From Epiperipatus broadwayi (taxonomy: Eukaryota > Onychophora > Udeonychophora > Euonychophora > Peripatidae), in NCBI GenBank assembly GCA_028023455.1, contig JAQFVV010012536.1, forward strand, positions 1,942,001 through 2,006,000: DNA of 64,000 nt, written 5' to 3'. Every line of letters begins with the position of its first letter. The first letter of the stretch is position 1. The position numbers and the translations under genes are program-made. Below, piece after piece: positions 1 through 11,100 of this stretch. The notes beneath the pieces are model-generated. The model was not told the DNA's origin, ran no database searches, and saw only the letters and a list, made by a program, of their open reading frames with translations.

Positions 1-960
1 TCATTAAAATGATATCACATCTGAATGTTGGTATATAAAGCTGTTTATTAATTGTTCTGAAGACAAGCTTCATGTAAATGTAAAATAAAGCCAAAGCTAG
101 TATGTATGTGGTCATGTTTAAACCCATTTTTCATATTTACGTGCCTCAGATTTTCCATAAGCAAAGATAAACATTTTTCTCACTTCATTTGTGGAAACTA
201 TATAATATAAATAAATATCAATAAACAATCTATTACTTTTATGACTGACACAAACTTATTCAATCAAATGAATCAAATGCCCTGATCAAATAGTAAAAGT
301 GCTGTCATCTACACTTTTTATGCCTTCATTTGGCAGTAAATATACTAGTTTTTGGTTCTTTAAAATCACTTCATCAACATCCATGTATACTGGAATCAGC
401 CTATTCAACAAAATCATTGAAAATATTTTACTGTAGTGAATAACATAGATATTCTGTGATAACTGGTGCAATTTTTCAATTCCTTTTATTATTATAATTT
501 GGAAAAACTGTTGTATCCTAAAGATCAGAAGGCACAACTTCATAAATCCACATTTTTAAAAAAAAAAATTAAGAGTTTTGAAGTTAATATCTGATAATCA
601 TATTTTAAATTTTTTCCCAAATATTTCACTAAAAATTGCAATCCTTCAGTTTTTAATATTAAAAAAATTGTTTTAATTTTAACTAAGGTATTTTTTGTCC
701 GTATCTAAATGAATAGATAAAGTGTTGTACCATTAAAAATCTTCATTTCAATTCTTGTATCATTATTTAAGAGTGTATCAAAGTATTGCTCCTGCCTGTT
801 CAAATTTTCATCACATGAAAGAATGTCATTTATTGATTTAATATCACTAAATAGAATTTGCAGCATATTAGCTAAAACTTAATAAACCTATAGAATGACC
901 ATAATTTTTTGTCAAAGCAACCTTTATGTATATAAGATGGATTCCTTTTTTTTCTATAGA
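1..960. other. AT-rich DNA without a recognised gene
   Basis: No repeat or gene is recognised. An 85-codon minus-strand open frame at 286-543 has a mixed, somewhat protein-like composition towards its C-terminus. No family motif, convincing splice acceptor or polyadenylation signal accompanies it, so it is not called as a gene. Confidence 0.5.
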
Positions 961-966
961 GGTTGA

Positions 967-1486
967 CATGACAATAGATTGTGAATATTCTATTGGTTTA
1001 TTAAGCTTTGGCTGTTACCTTGACAATAGATTGTGAATATTCTATTGGTTTATTAAGCTTTGGCTGTTGCCTTGACAATAGATTGTGAATGTTCTATTGG
1101 TTTATTAAGCTGTGGCTGTTGCCTTGACAATAGATTATGAATATTCTATTGGTTTATTAAGCTTTGGCTGTTGCCTTGACAATTGATTGTGAATATTTTA
1201 TAGGTGTATTAAGCTTTGGTTGTTGCCTTGACAATAGATTGTGAATGTTCTATTGGTTTATTAAGCTGTGGCTGTTGCCTTGACAATAGATTATGAATGT
1301 TCTATTGGTTTATTAAGCTTTGGCTGTTGCCTTGACAATAGATTGTGAATATTCTATAGGTTTATTAAGCTTTGGCTATTGCCTTGACAATAGATTGTGA
1401 ATATTCTATTGGTTTATTAAGCTTTAGCTGTTGCCTTTACAATAGAGTGTGAATATTCTATTCATTTATTTAGCTCTGGCTGTTGT
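967..1486 (+). repeat. 52-bp minisatellite, 10 units
   Basis: Units begin (at ACAATAG) at 971, 1023, 1075, 1127, 1179, 1231, 1283, 1335, 1387 and 1439, exactly 52 bp apart with no indels between starts. Each unit has CAATAGA followed 10 bases later by TCTATTG, a small inverted repeat, then TTTATTAAGC. Shared variants recur every three units (1075 with 1231, 1127 with 1283, 1179 with 1335), so part of the array grew by duplicating a 156-bp block. The unit resembles the inner part of the AAAACCAGTCAA palindrome family found nearby (1917-2003), and a piece of that family's terminus follows the array at about 1500. Confidence 0.95.
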
Positions 1487-1771
1487 GCTATGAATTATAA
1501 TTGAAAACCAGTCAACTATTGGAAAATTATAACTTTTCCAAGTCTGTATTCTTTTCAATGTATCAAAGAAAGAACTAAAGTGATTGAGATTAGAAAATAA
1601 CTAATCCCTTTGCATTTTTAATCCATCAATCATTTTTAATCCTTCTTGTCAGTTGTTAAACTTCTGCCTTTAAATCTCTATATTACTTACTGAAGTTCTA
1701 TGTTCAGTTTATTAATCAGACATTGAAAATGTCACATGTTTTTTAAAGTATCTAAGGTAATAAATTCATGA

Positions 1772-1876
1772 CTTTTTTTTTCCATATATCAAAGCATCAG
1801 CTGGGAAGCGAACCCACAACAACTGTCTGCAAGCAACTGCTTGCAAGGCGGCTGCACTTAACTCTCAGCTACAATG
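1772..1876 (-). mobile_element. tRNA-derived SINE (class II tRNA head)
   Basis: Read on the minus strand it starts near the right end, has a GAGxGGTTAxxGCAG-like A box, a CCTTGCAAGC anticodon-like segment, a GGGTTCGC B-box-like segment, the conserved ATGCTxTGAxAxATG 3' block and an A tail (T run at 1773-1781). The distance between the boxes is long, as in serine or leucine tRNAs with an extra arm. Five other copies occur in the window. Not a functional tRNA: the stems are degenerate and the 3' body and A tail are those of a SINE. Confidence 0.85.
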
Positions 1877-1916
1877 ATTTTACTGACCGTAAAATGAATT
1901 ATATACATTTGATATT

Positions 1917-2003
1917 TAATCAATAAAAACCAGTCAACACTTATACAATCCTAATATCGATAACAATCAACAATTTCAAACTGTTGTCAAGGCAACCACC
2001 TTT
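1917..2003. mobile_element. Half copy of the AAAACCAGTCAA palindromic MITE
   Basis: It matches the left arm of the complete palindrome at 35678-35846: the terminus, the CAATATC-type block, ATAACAATCAACAATTTC and the TGTTGTCAAGGCAAC segment occur in the same order. The right arm is missing. A third, also one-armed, copy lies at 42455-42545. Confidence 0.6.
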
Positions 2004-2552
2004 AACACTGTATATGTTTAATCAGTGTTCATATATATAGCACATTAGTTTTTATTTATTTATGTAGCCTTTTTTATTTTTAATATCACTTTTTTATATG
2101 TGTTTAGATTTGCATTTATCAAGCTGATTTTTATAATTATGCAATAACTGTACCCACGGCTTTGCTCGTGTTAGTAGAACAATACTAAAAATAAAAGTGT
2201 AAAAGAATATAATGTAATTGATAATTAAAATATATTTCAAGTATATATATAATCAAAATATTCTAGAAAACTCTACAAAATTCAATATGCCTATATAAAA
2301 TAAATAACTGAATATTAGCTATAGCCAGCTTATGGCAGTTTATGCCATCTTGTGTAGCAATTAATCATAAATATTTAAAACTCATTAAAATTGCACAACA
2401 GTACCATTACCATGTGAATGGCCAAGTTTCCATATATTATGCATATTCACACAATTACTTATTTTATGGGAAATTGGACATTCGCTTAGAAATGCTAGTG
2501 TTATATATAGAGTTTGCAAAACAAACTCTTAACAAGCTTTGAGAATACCCTC

Positions 2553-2593
2553 AACCCAAGACCGGTTTCTGCATGTAGCATCGTCAGTGAGGT
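2553..2593 (-). ncRNA. Type I hammerhead ribozyme of F3
   Basis: On the minus strand: CTGACGA core (2581-2587), stem II TGC with GCA around loop TACAT, then GAA (2567-2569), self-complementary stem III ACCGGT, cleavage base C17 at 2560. Stem I pairs ACCTCA with TTGGGT, with one C-U mismatch. With no nucleotides left for a stem III loop, efficient cleavage would be expected only from a dimer, as known for minimal animal hammerheads. Predicted cleavage is between 2560 and 2559. Confidence 0.75.
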
Positions 2594-2923
2594 GTTAGAA
2601 TATTTATTAGATTAAAAATACTAGGAACTAGCCCAGCATTTTATCTAATGTGTAACTATTGAGAAGAAAATCTGAAATCTTCAGACATTCATATGTCTAA
2701 AAATCCAGCTATCTAACTCAAATAGCCATATGGGACTGAACTAAGTTCAGATATGCCATATATTAATAGCTCAAGCAATATAAAATTGCCAAAGCCTTAA
2801 TAGCAAAAAATAAATTGATAAAAAATCAAGTCAGATGTCACATGACCTAATTTTAATAAAGCTCGTATTTACAAAGTTATATATAGAGTTCGCCAAACAA
2901 ACTCTTCAGCTTGTAAAGAGTTT

Positions 2924-3634
2924 AAACCACTAAACATCACATGATCACCTTCTCTATACTAGCACATAATTGTTATAAACAAAGGCAAAACTCTCCATAC
3001 AGTAGTGCCACCCTGTGCCAAACAGATGCCAGAAGGCTTGTGCATAAAATCCCTATCTAACTAGTCTGGGGATATTGGATGAGTAGGCACTAGATAGGGA
3101 TTTTATGCACAAGCCTTCTGGCATCTTGATTACTCCGTTTAGCACAGGGTGGCACTACTGTATGGAGAGTTTTGCCTTTGTTTACAACAATTATGTGCTA
3201 TTATAGAGAAGGTGATCATGTGATGTTTAGTGGTTTAACACTAATCCTGCCTAATAGGATAGTGGTGGCTATGGTTGTTTAAGAGCCAAAGACACCAAAA
3301 TGTATGGGAGCTGAATTGAGTTCAGACCCATATGACTATATAAGCTATTGAGCTTAGATTGAAGATATTAACAATGTTTTCAATTTCATTCTCATAGTTT
3401 TGTAGTAAAGTAGAGTTAAAAGGTGGCTGCTGGAGGGTTGCATTAGATCCTAAGATCTAGGTGCAGTGCTCTCAGATCCAAGGCTCCTCACTGATGATGG
3501 CCACAAGCCAGAAACTAGTCTGGGGATATTGGATGAGTAAGCACTAGATAGAGATTTTATGCACAAGCCTTCTGGCATCCATTGATTACTCTGTTTGGCA
3601 CAGAGTGGAACTACTGTATGGAGAGTTTTGCCTT
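2924..3634 (+). mobile_element. F1 foldback retrozyme copy a
   Basis: It starts AAACCACTAAACATC and ends GAGAGTTTTGCCTT, the standard F1 termini. The target duplication is TGTAAAGAGTTT (2912-2923) and TGTTAAGAGTTT (3635-3646). The left part, about 2924-3234, is a near-perfect hairpin (terminal module, arm, inverted arm, inverted terminal module). From there the sequence continues as a direct tandem: the arm with CTAGTC then TGGGG occurs at 3061-3070 and again at 3516-3524, so successive predicted HHR cleavage sites are 454 nt apart. This copy therefore combines inverted and direct dimer structure. Confidence 0.85.
3485..3526 (+). ncRNA. Type I hammerhead ribozyme of F1 (best copy)
   Basis: Stem I TCCTCA (3485-3490) pairs with TGGGGA (3521-3526). 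Core CTGATGA is at 3491-3497. Stem II TGGC pairs with GCCA around loop CACAA, followed by GAA at 3511-3513. Stem III is the self-complementary ACTAGT (3514-3519) and C17 is at 3520. All catalytic-core positions match the hammerhead consensus and the 10.1-11.1 pair is T-A. Stem III has no spare loop bases, so dimer activity is expected. Predicted cleavage is after 3520. Confidence 0.85.
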
Positions 3635-4049
3635 TGTTAAGAGTTTGTTTGGCAAACTCTATAACTTTGTAAATACGAGCTTTATTAAAATTAGGTCATG
3701 TGACAACTGGCTTGATTTTTTTTTATCAATTTATTAAATGCTAGTGTTATATGATTTTAATGAGATGTCAATATTAACCATCAATTGCTACTCAAGATGG
3801 TATAAACTGCCACAAGCTGGCTATAACTAATATTTAATTATTTATTTACACAAGCACATTTAACATTTTTTATTCTAAAGCATTTTGATTATTATAAGTG
3901 TTTGTATGATTTTAAATATGTATATATATTCTGAGTGTTAGAATTTTTTTTTAATGTTTTATTATTATTATCTAAATTGTATTTTCAATTTTTAATGTAT
4001 TGAAACCAAATAAAACTTTCCCTGCTAATTCTCGTCATTTCCCTTTCTA

Positions 4050-4255
4050 GTCCATGATGTGATGCACTGTGACTTCTCCTTAAACAGAGTCAGGAATCTC
4101 TCGTCAACTATGCCCAGAGAAACCTGTTATCCACTTTACTTTACTTTTCCATTCCCCACCCTACGTTTTCCCATAATCTGCTTCATTTCCACAACATAAT
4201 CTTTGTCAACTCTATGGCCTTTATATCTAAATCCCCATTGTCTTTTGATCAGTGC
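4050..4255 (-). mobile_element. LINE-A 3' end, 5'-truncated
   Basis: It matches the last ~200 bp of the longer LINE-A copies at 5036-5430 and 20703-21977: GTGATG-type tail, AAACAGAGTC and CTGTTA..CCACTTT blocks and the end of the reading frame (TTTGTCAACTCTATGGCC region). Strongly 5'-truncated, as is usual for LINEs. Confidence 0.75.
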
Positions 4256-4329
4256 TGCCCTCTTTTTGTGTTTTTTTTATAATTGAAATATATTTACATA
4301 TTCCATTTTTAATTTGTAATAGATCGAAT

Positions 4330-5000
4330 ACTGAATAAAATTTTCCCATCATTAATTCTCTCCACTTCTCTAATTGGATCTTCATATTACTAGTAATTAA
4401 AATCTATTTACATGTTAACAAAGTTTCATATCTCTAACTACCCTCACATTAGTAGAAACTTTGATAATTGAAATTTATTTATGTAATATTTACATGAAAT
4501 AATTATCAATAGCATTATCATAAAAATGATAAATTTATTAAATATCATAAGTAATAGTTTTAAAATCAATTATTTTATACTTCTCACATGATAATTTTCA
4601 AAGTAGCTTTGAAATTTTAACATTATGGTATATGCAAGTGAGAAATTAAATGCATGGTTAATTAAATTTTATTATTTAAAAAATATATTTATACAAAACC
4701 TTGGCTACCAAAAACTATAATTCTCTCCATTCTGTAGTATGTATTCTAATATGCAAATTATAATATATTTCATATTATCGAAATTCCATTTTTCTAACTG
4801 TATCTTCATGTTAATAGAAACTTGGATAATCAATATATATTTATGTCATATTTACATAAAATAATTATCAACAGCAGGTTTGCAAAAAAAGATAAAGTTT
4901 ATTAAATATAATAAACAAATATTTTAAAATGAATTATTTTACATTTCTCAAAGTGGCTATGAAATTTGTTGTACCAAAAATGATAATTCTCTTCATTTCT
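4330..5000. repeat. Diverged ~362-bp direct duplication
   Basis: The block with TAGTAGAAACTTTGATAAT at about 4450 is repeated at about 4812 (TTAATAGAAACTTGGATAAT), followed in both by ATTTATGT, ATTTACAT, AATAATTATCAA and TTTTAAAAT blocks in the same order. The period is about 362 bp. No hammerhead core or reading frame is visible. It separates two LINE-A fragments. Confidence 0.6.
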
Positions 5001-5035
5001 GTAGTAAATATTTCATTATGAAGGCCACAATATTT

Positions 5036-5430
5036 TCCAATGTTGATATGATGTGATGTACTGTAGCTTCCCCTTAAACAGAGTCAAGAATATCTCAGCA
5101 ATTATGCCCAGAAAAACCTGTTAGCCATTTTATTTTCCATTCCCCACTCTAACTTTTCCCATATTCTGCTCCATTCCATTTCCACAACATAATCTTTGTC
5201 AACTCTATAACCTTAATATCTAATTCCCCCTTACCTTTTCCCAAACCCAGCATAAAAACCAATAATTCACTTTCTGTATAATCACTTTTTTCATATTTAG
5301 TCTTCCATAACTTCATTATTTGTACCCTTTCTGCTTTCAAGTATTTACATTCAATTAACAAATGCCTAATATTTTCTATTCCTTCCTTACATAATTTACA
5401 GACTAAAAAACAAATCACTTGCAATTCTGG
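5036..5430 (-). pseudogene. LINE-A C-terminus and 3' UTR, truncated
   Basis: The minus strand encodes about 90 residues of the LINE-A C-terminal region. A CKLC..H....EC zinc-knuckle-like motif of the type that follows reverse transcriptase in several LINE clades is present, then KLWK.KYEKSDYTESEL and a conserved C-terminal IELTKIMLWKW. The 3' UTR ends in a GATGTGATG-type tail at 5036. No reverse transcriptase core remains. Confidence 0.8.
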
Positions 5431-5534
5431 GCTAAAAGTTTTATCATCAAAACAGAACTGGTAGTGGTTTTATTATTCAAAGAACTGCATCAACCAACTC
5501 AGTGTTTGAATGCAAGTATAATGTATACACTAAA

Positions 5535-5752
5535 CTTTAGATGTAATTAGAGGGAATTTGAACACAGATTTTTAGGCTTCCTTAAGCTATTCACTCCATC
5601 TTATATAACCAATACACATTACTACAAACAGGTGAAAAAAATAACTCATCTCCAATATATGTATTTCGTGTATTGGTTATATAATATGAAGTGGGTAGCT
5701 GAAGGGAGCTTGAAAATCTGTGTTCAAATCCTCTCTAATTATAACTCAAGGT
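5535..5752. mobile_element. F2 inverted fragment pair, copy a
   Basis: Two F2 ends in inverted orientation meet near 5640-5670. The left side carries TTGAACACAGATTTTTAGGC and ATAACCAATACAC; the right side carries TGAAGGGAGCTTGAAAATCT and TTCAAATCC. The hammerhead is reduced to the CCAATATATGTATTTCGTG remnant (5652-5670) and lacks CTGATGA. Confidence 0.65.
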
Positions 5753-5759
5753 TGTAAAA

Positions 5760-7540
5760 CATACGGCTATGAAAATAATAATCATCACACACTGTTTTTT
5801 TGAAAAGGTTTAAATTATTCATAAGCTCTGTCAATAATATATATTAGTTTGTAAGTGTGTATAATATCCTAAAGCAAAAAAAATTGATATTCTACACTAA
5901 AAACTTATTTTCAAAATAGACAGAAGTTAGAAAAAACATGCCGATAGTTTTAATGACCAAGAAAGATTGCTTCAGTTAATCCTATCAATAATTTTTTTAG
6001 TCAAATTGTATATTATAAACAACACAATCTTTTATGAAGTTTAATTTAACTTTAAACTATGCAAATCATGCATATAATAGATTCACAACTGTGAATCATA
6101 TCTGTTAGCAAAAAAATTGCAATTCTATGCTAAAAATTCATTTTCAAGGCAACTGAGAACAGATTTAATATGGTGGACTGTTTTAGTCTCCGATCATGTT
6201 TAAGTCAGTTAACTCAATGCACTCAAAATGTAAACTCAGATTATACTAAAAGTGGGATTCCAAAAGAAAAATCATGTGAGTTTATTTGTTATTAATTCTC
6301 ATCTGTGAATTAAATATAAAAAAGCAAGCATTTGACAAATTTTACTCTAAGCTTTTATTCTCAAAATGTCAACAGAAAGCAATAATTTGTTATCTGGTCA
6401 GTTTTATGATGCATGTTTACCACCACCACCACCCTCCAATCCCTACAAGACAGCAAATGAGGAAACAAATGAAAACAAAGTTTAATAACTAGCTTTTGTA
6501 AATATATTTTCACTGTCCTGAATGGATCTATCATAGTGATAGGGTGGCACAGTCTGAAGCCCAAAGGGCAAAGGTCACAGCTTTATCACTTCCAGTAATC
6601 AAGTTGTTTACTAAATCCTTCACAATAAACCATTAAATTACTTCATGTTTATTGATTAAATATTATACTGCTTACATGATTACTATTAAAAAGCTTGAAA
6701 GAAAAATAATGATAAACCTTAATTGGCAAATGTTATTAAAAATGTAGCATGGATGCTATGTAAAATAGTGAAATAGACTGTGTGATATAGGGTAGTGCCC
6801 TGCATAGTTAGGGGCAGTAGTAAACTGGCAGAATCTTGGAGCTCAGATCTATGGATTTCAGCCCAGTTCTGCCACTCTTAGTGCTCAAATATTGTATGCA
6901 CTCCCAATCAATAAATCATTTGATTTGGGTTTCTTATTCAGTGCAGAGATGTAGTGGTAGGTGGAGTTAGTAGCAATTGTGTGAAATTTATTTTCAACCC
7001 ATGATTTTGGTGCTTGAACATCACCATTTTAAAAAAAATTACCATATGATTATAACAATAAATAGTTAGTGTTATTACTTCAGGCTTATTAATACTGGAA
7101 ATTTCCATTGGTTGTGGTGTAGTGATTGGAAAATCTTCCTACCATGATTATGGTCTGGAATTTGGGTTGTGGAAATTTTTTTATATCACAGAAAAAATAA
7201 TGATTTCTTTGTCAAATCTGCTAACTAGCCATCAAGTATCAGTTACTAAATAGTTTCTGACTATACTTAACTAAATGGAAAAGATCTTGCATTAATCTAA
7301 ATTGGTCAGGTAAGTGTCAGAGCACCGACTTCAAAAACAAAATATAATTATAACATGATATGAGTGTCATTGGGAAGAGATCATGTCCTTATAGATATTG
7401 AGACTGCGGATTGATTTATACTTTAAAAATGTGTTACTCAATCATTTTTACTCAGCTTTTTTTTTAGTCCAGCAAAATCCTAATCTGCAGAGCTCAGGAA
7501 TGAAATAAGCCAGATTGTCAGTGTACAACTAGTATAGAAC
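5760..7540. other. AT-rich intergenic or intronic DNA
   Basis: No gene or clear repeat. A degenerate tRNA-like stretch at about 7110-7170 (GTGGTGTAGTGATTGG A-box-like) may be an old SINE. A (CCA)n-like tract is at 6419-6434. The small open frames on both strands around 6290-6560 show no family features. Confidence 0.4.
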
Positions 7541-7546
7541 TTTATC

Positions 7547-7757
7547 TTTCTTATTGCATTGCCAAATCCATATAATATTAATATCATCTATATTCTTTAT
7601 TACTGTTTACAATGCTTTTTTTATAATCCACTATTGACAGTTTTGATTGCCCCAGCAATTTTCTTCAGAACATCGACTTATATTTCCAAAACTGTCAATA
7701 GTGGATTGTAAAAGAGCATTGTAAACAGTAATAAAGAATATAGATGATATTAATATT
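7547..7757. mobile_element. Palindromic MITE (M2), copy 1
   Basis: AATATTAATATCATCTATA at 7576-7594 is mirrored by TATAGATGATATTAATATT at 7739-7757, and the arms continue through CTTTATTACTGTTTACAATG and CCACTATTGACAGTTTT. The element has a short non-palindromic left extension (CTTATTGCATTGCCAAATCC) that is also present in copy 2 (37931-38141). The centre has TCTTCAGAAC, CCCCAGCAATTTT and TTGATTGCC segments. Confidence 0.85.
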
Positions 7758-7769
7758 ACAACTAATTAA

Positions 7770-8125
7770 ACTGAGAGAGTGCAAACCTCTCAAGCGCTTA
7801 GCCAATCAGATCACAAATACTGAGACAGAGAATTTAACAAGAAAAGAGTGGTTCCACTCTCATCTTTACTTGTCTTTCTATATATCCAAGCCAGTCCAAA
7901 GTACTTAGGTCTGAAAGCATGTATCTTAAATATCTTCACACTCAACTCACTGAGTTCTAATTATAAACATACAGCGTGAAATCTTTTGATTTACTACGCA
8001 GTAGTTTTTAGATGTTATAACTTGCAGCAATATATGTAAATAATATTTATTTTACAAAGAGCAGACGATCTTGAAATTAAACTGAGAGAGTGCAAACCTC
8101 TCAAGCACTTAGCCTATCAGATACA
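7770..8125 (+). repeat. ~50-bp direct repeat pair, 303 bp apart
   Basis: AAACTGAGAGAGTGCAAACC followed by TCTCAAGCxCTTAGCCxATCAGAT occurs at about 7775 and again at about 8078, nearly identical. The 250 bp between carries no recognised feature. This could be one and a part units of a tandem element, but no hammerhead core is visible. Confidence 0.6.
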
Positions 8126-8129
8126 ACTA

Positions 8130-11100
8130 ATATATATTGTACCCTTACTTCTGGATATATAAAATAGTTTAAAATACAACTAGCTCAGTTACATTATTAT
8201 GCTTAATTAAATTTGCTTCTTCTTTATATCTTTTATTTATCATATCTTAATTAAATTTATTATCAATCATTAGAATCAATATAGTTCCAGTTATATTATT
8301 AAATAAGTTTTATAAAATTTGAGACGCGAATAGTTACAAAGTAATAAGCAGTTTACATGAGTCAATTCTCCTAAGATCTGTCTCAATGCTAAGAATCTAC
8401 CACTACCTTATCATCTTACCACTACATCTTAGCTTCTTATGACTTTTAAATGAAATAATTATCTTTAATAATACTAAAATAATTCCTAACTTTAATTTAA
8501 AATATAATTAGATAATCTCAGGTTCTTCTAAGCTGTTTTAAAATAATAAATTATGTAAATAAGTATGATGTGGGATTTTATATCAAACCTAAATACACTT
8601 AACTTATTTAATAATAATAATAATAATCCTAATCTTGGAGTGTAATTTAATCTCATCTATTTTTCTTATATAATTAATCACTAAAAGATAAACAATCATA
8701 CGTCTTTTATTTCATATGGTATCTTCATTTTAAAATAGATTAAATTTATACTTAATAATCTGTGGCAATAAACAATATTGTATTCTTATAATGTGCATTA
8801 TAATCATCTTATGACCATTGTAATATTTATGTTCATGTCAATCAATTCTTATAAAATAATGTTAAGCAAATATGGTATTCAATTCTAAATAATAATAACA
8901 AATTCATTTTGTGCAAATATTATGTTTATTTCAAATCATCTGATGTCAAAATGCTGTGGTGAAAAATAATGAAACTCGACACACTTTTAAAAACAAATTA
9001 ACAAATTTATTTACAATAACTTCAAATAAAATTTATTTACACTATTTACAGTTGAAAATTTATGACAACAAATAAAATAAAAAAATAAGAAATACAAATA
9101 TAAAAGGCTTACACTGTTATTAACTTATGTACTTAATAAGCAATTACACATTCCTTCAAATGCTATATTAATATGATTATAGTGTGTTTTTCTTAAAACT
9201 CAGATTTGAAAAATAAATAGTAGTACTCTTTAATTATTACAAATAATAATACATGTCAAAATTATTTACGTAGCATGTGTACATAATGTAGCTTTACCTA
9301 TTAAATAACTACATTAATTAAGTATTACCATTTGTAATGTATTATCATGTATTCATTTTGTTATTAGCATTGCCTAAGAGCTTTATATAAAATTAATATC
9401 TCTTTATAATGTAAAACAAATGATTGGCTATAATTATATTCCACCTAATATAATTCCTGTTATATGTTTTATAAAATATGCATTCTATATCTGTATTATT
9501 CAAACATTAATATTTAAATCATTTATCAATTTTAAATTCATAAAACATTACATTAGATAAATTTTATGATTCCTTTCTGTGTAAAATCATTATTTTACCC
9601 TATGTGCTTTACTAACCTTTCTAATAAATTTCTATCTATAAAACATATTCTAAACTCATTTAAAACATTTTCCGGAAAACAAATATCAACTTCAAATAAA
9701 ATATTCATTATCCAAATTACTCATACTATATTGTCTATACTTAGTAAACTTTCAATCTAAATATAGGCTTCTACTTATAACGTAACTTAACTTATTCAAT
9801 AAACAAAATACACAAAAATATAGACTTTTAAAATCCTTTTCTAAATTGCAAAAATAAAATAATTACTTAGATAAATAATAAACATCATTTTAATACTAAG
9901 CATAAATAAAAATATCAAAATTATTTGCGAAAGAATCATATAATTATTTCTAAGCCTTTACATAATGTTGTATCATGTTTATATTATAAATTAAAAATTA
10001 TGCATATTTTAATAAAGTTTGTTGTCAATATAATGTATGTGTTTTCATAAAATATTTATCCATTCATTCTACAACAACATAATATTCAGTTGATCTAAAG
10101 AAAACATATTAAATTCATTAAAAATCATTATACAATATTTTTACCATAATAATAATAATGTCCATTCTGCTATCCAGTATTCTTCGGAATTTGCAGCTTC
10201 ATAAAATAAAAATCATTCACATTTTCACTCACAACATTCATTAGAATATTCCGTGTTATACTAATTATAAAAATAAGTTTATGTAATTAATTATTATATT
10301 ATTTTTAAGTTACTATTTAATAAATGTACCTAACCTACTTTTTAAAAGTTTAATAATATTTAAATTTTATGTTAAATAAATAAAATAAAATCATATTACA
10401 TAGTCCATCGTCGACTTTTGTCCTACCATAAAGTTCTAACAAATATCCTCCGTATAAAGTCAATATAACACTATTTCCTGTTCCGTTGAATCACGTGTTT
10501 CTTGAAAGTTTATAATAAAAATAAATGATAACGTTCTTTTAAAGAAAATAATAAGTTCCACAAGAAAACAAATAAAATTTAAAAATAGTTTATAAATTCT
10601 GGATCCAGTTCTTCATAGATTATTGTTTAAAAGTTATTATTTCTAAATTAATTTATAGTTTATAAATTATTTAAATTGAATTTTTTAATCAATTTGGCAT
10701 GCTTGGCTTAGTTTGATTTGATTTGGATATCCATGTATTACTTGCGCATTTGTAAATACCATATTCCGGTAAGAATTAATTTTTCCATCTATAACGTCCA
10801 GCGTTTAGATAACTTTAATAAAATAATTTTATTACTTTACGATTTTTTAAAATACTTATACTTATAATATATTTGCCTTTTCAAATTATCAATCTCTAGT
10901 CTTTTAAGCATAAAGACTTAACAAGGCAAGTATTTATTTAAAATTACTACTGCATCTTATATCTTTCCTTAAGATACATATTTTACTTCTATAATTTGTC
11001 AAAATACTTTCTTTTACAGAAATATTTATATTTTTTAAAATATCTATTAGTAATAGACAATAGTAATTTAACTTTTGAAACTATTTATAGTCCAAAATAC

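Larger units (their letters stand above)
2290..3850 (-). mobile_element. F3 hammerhead retroelement, interrupted by F1
   Basis: A composite with inverted outer arms: 2294-2400 pairs with about 3755-3850, and 2813-2906 pairs with 3637-3735. On the left side the block ending AAACAAACTCTT occurs twice in direct orientation, ending at 2530 and 2906, which defines a 376-bp tandem unit. Between them on the minus strand is a hammerhead ribozyme (2553-2593). An F1 element (2924-3634) sits inside, flanked by a 12-bp duplication with one mismatch. It carries no open reading frame of note. Tandem unit plus HHR plus inverted copy is what a retrozyme-like element integrated as an inverted dimer would leave. 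Only this one F3 copy is present in the window. Confidence 0.75.

Noticed and set aside
286-543. 85-codon minus-strand frame as a gene or exon
   Set aside because: Somewhat protein-like C-terminus but no motif, splice signal or polyadenylation signal; cannot be separated from chance.
2922-3238. F1 hairpins as CRISPR or prokaryotic features
   Set aside because: The context is eukaryotic (SINEs, LINEs, gypsy); the repeats are long dispersed arms with target duplications, not spaced short repeats.
7640-7700. CTGAAGA..AAAAC / CTGAAGA..GAAAC in M2 copies (also 37990-38045)
   Set aside because: No stem I pairing, and the base at the cleavage position would be G, which hammerheads do not use.
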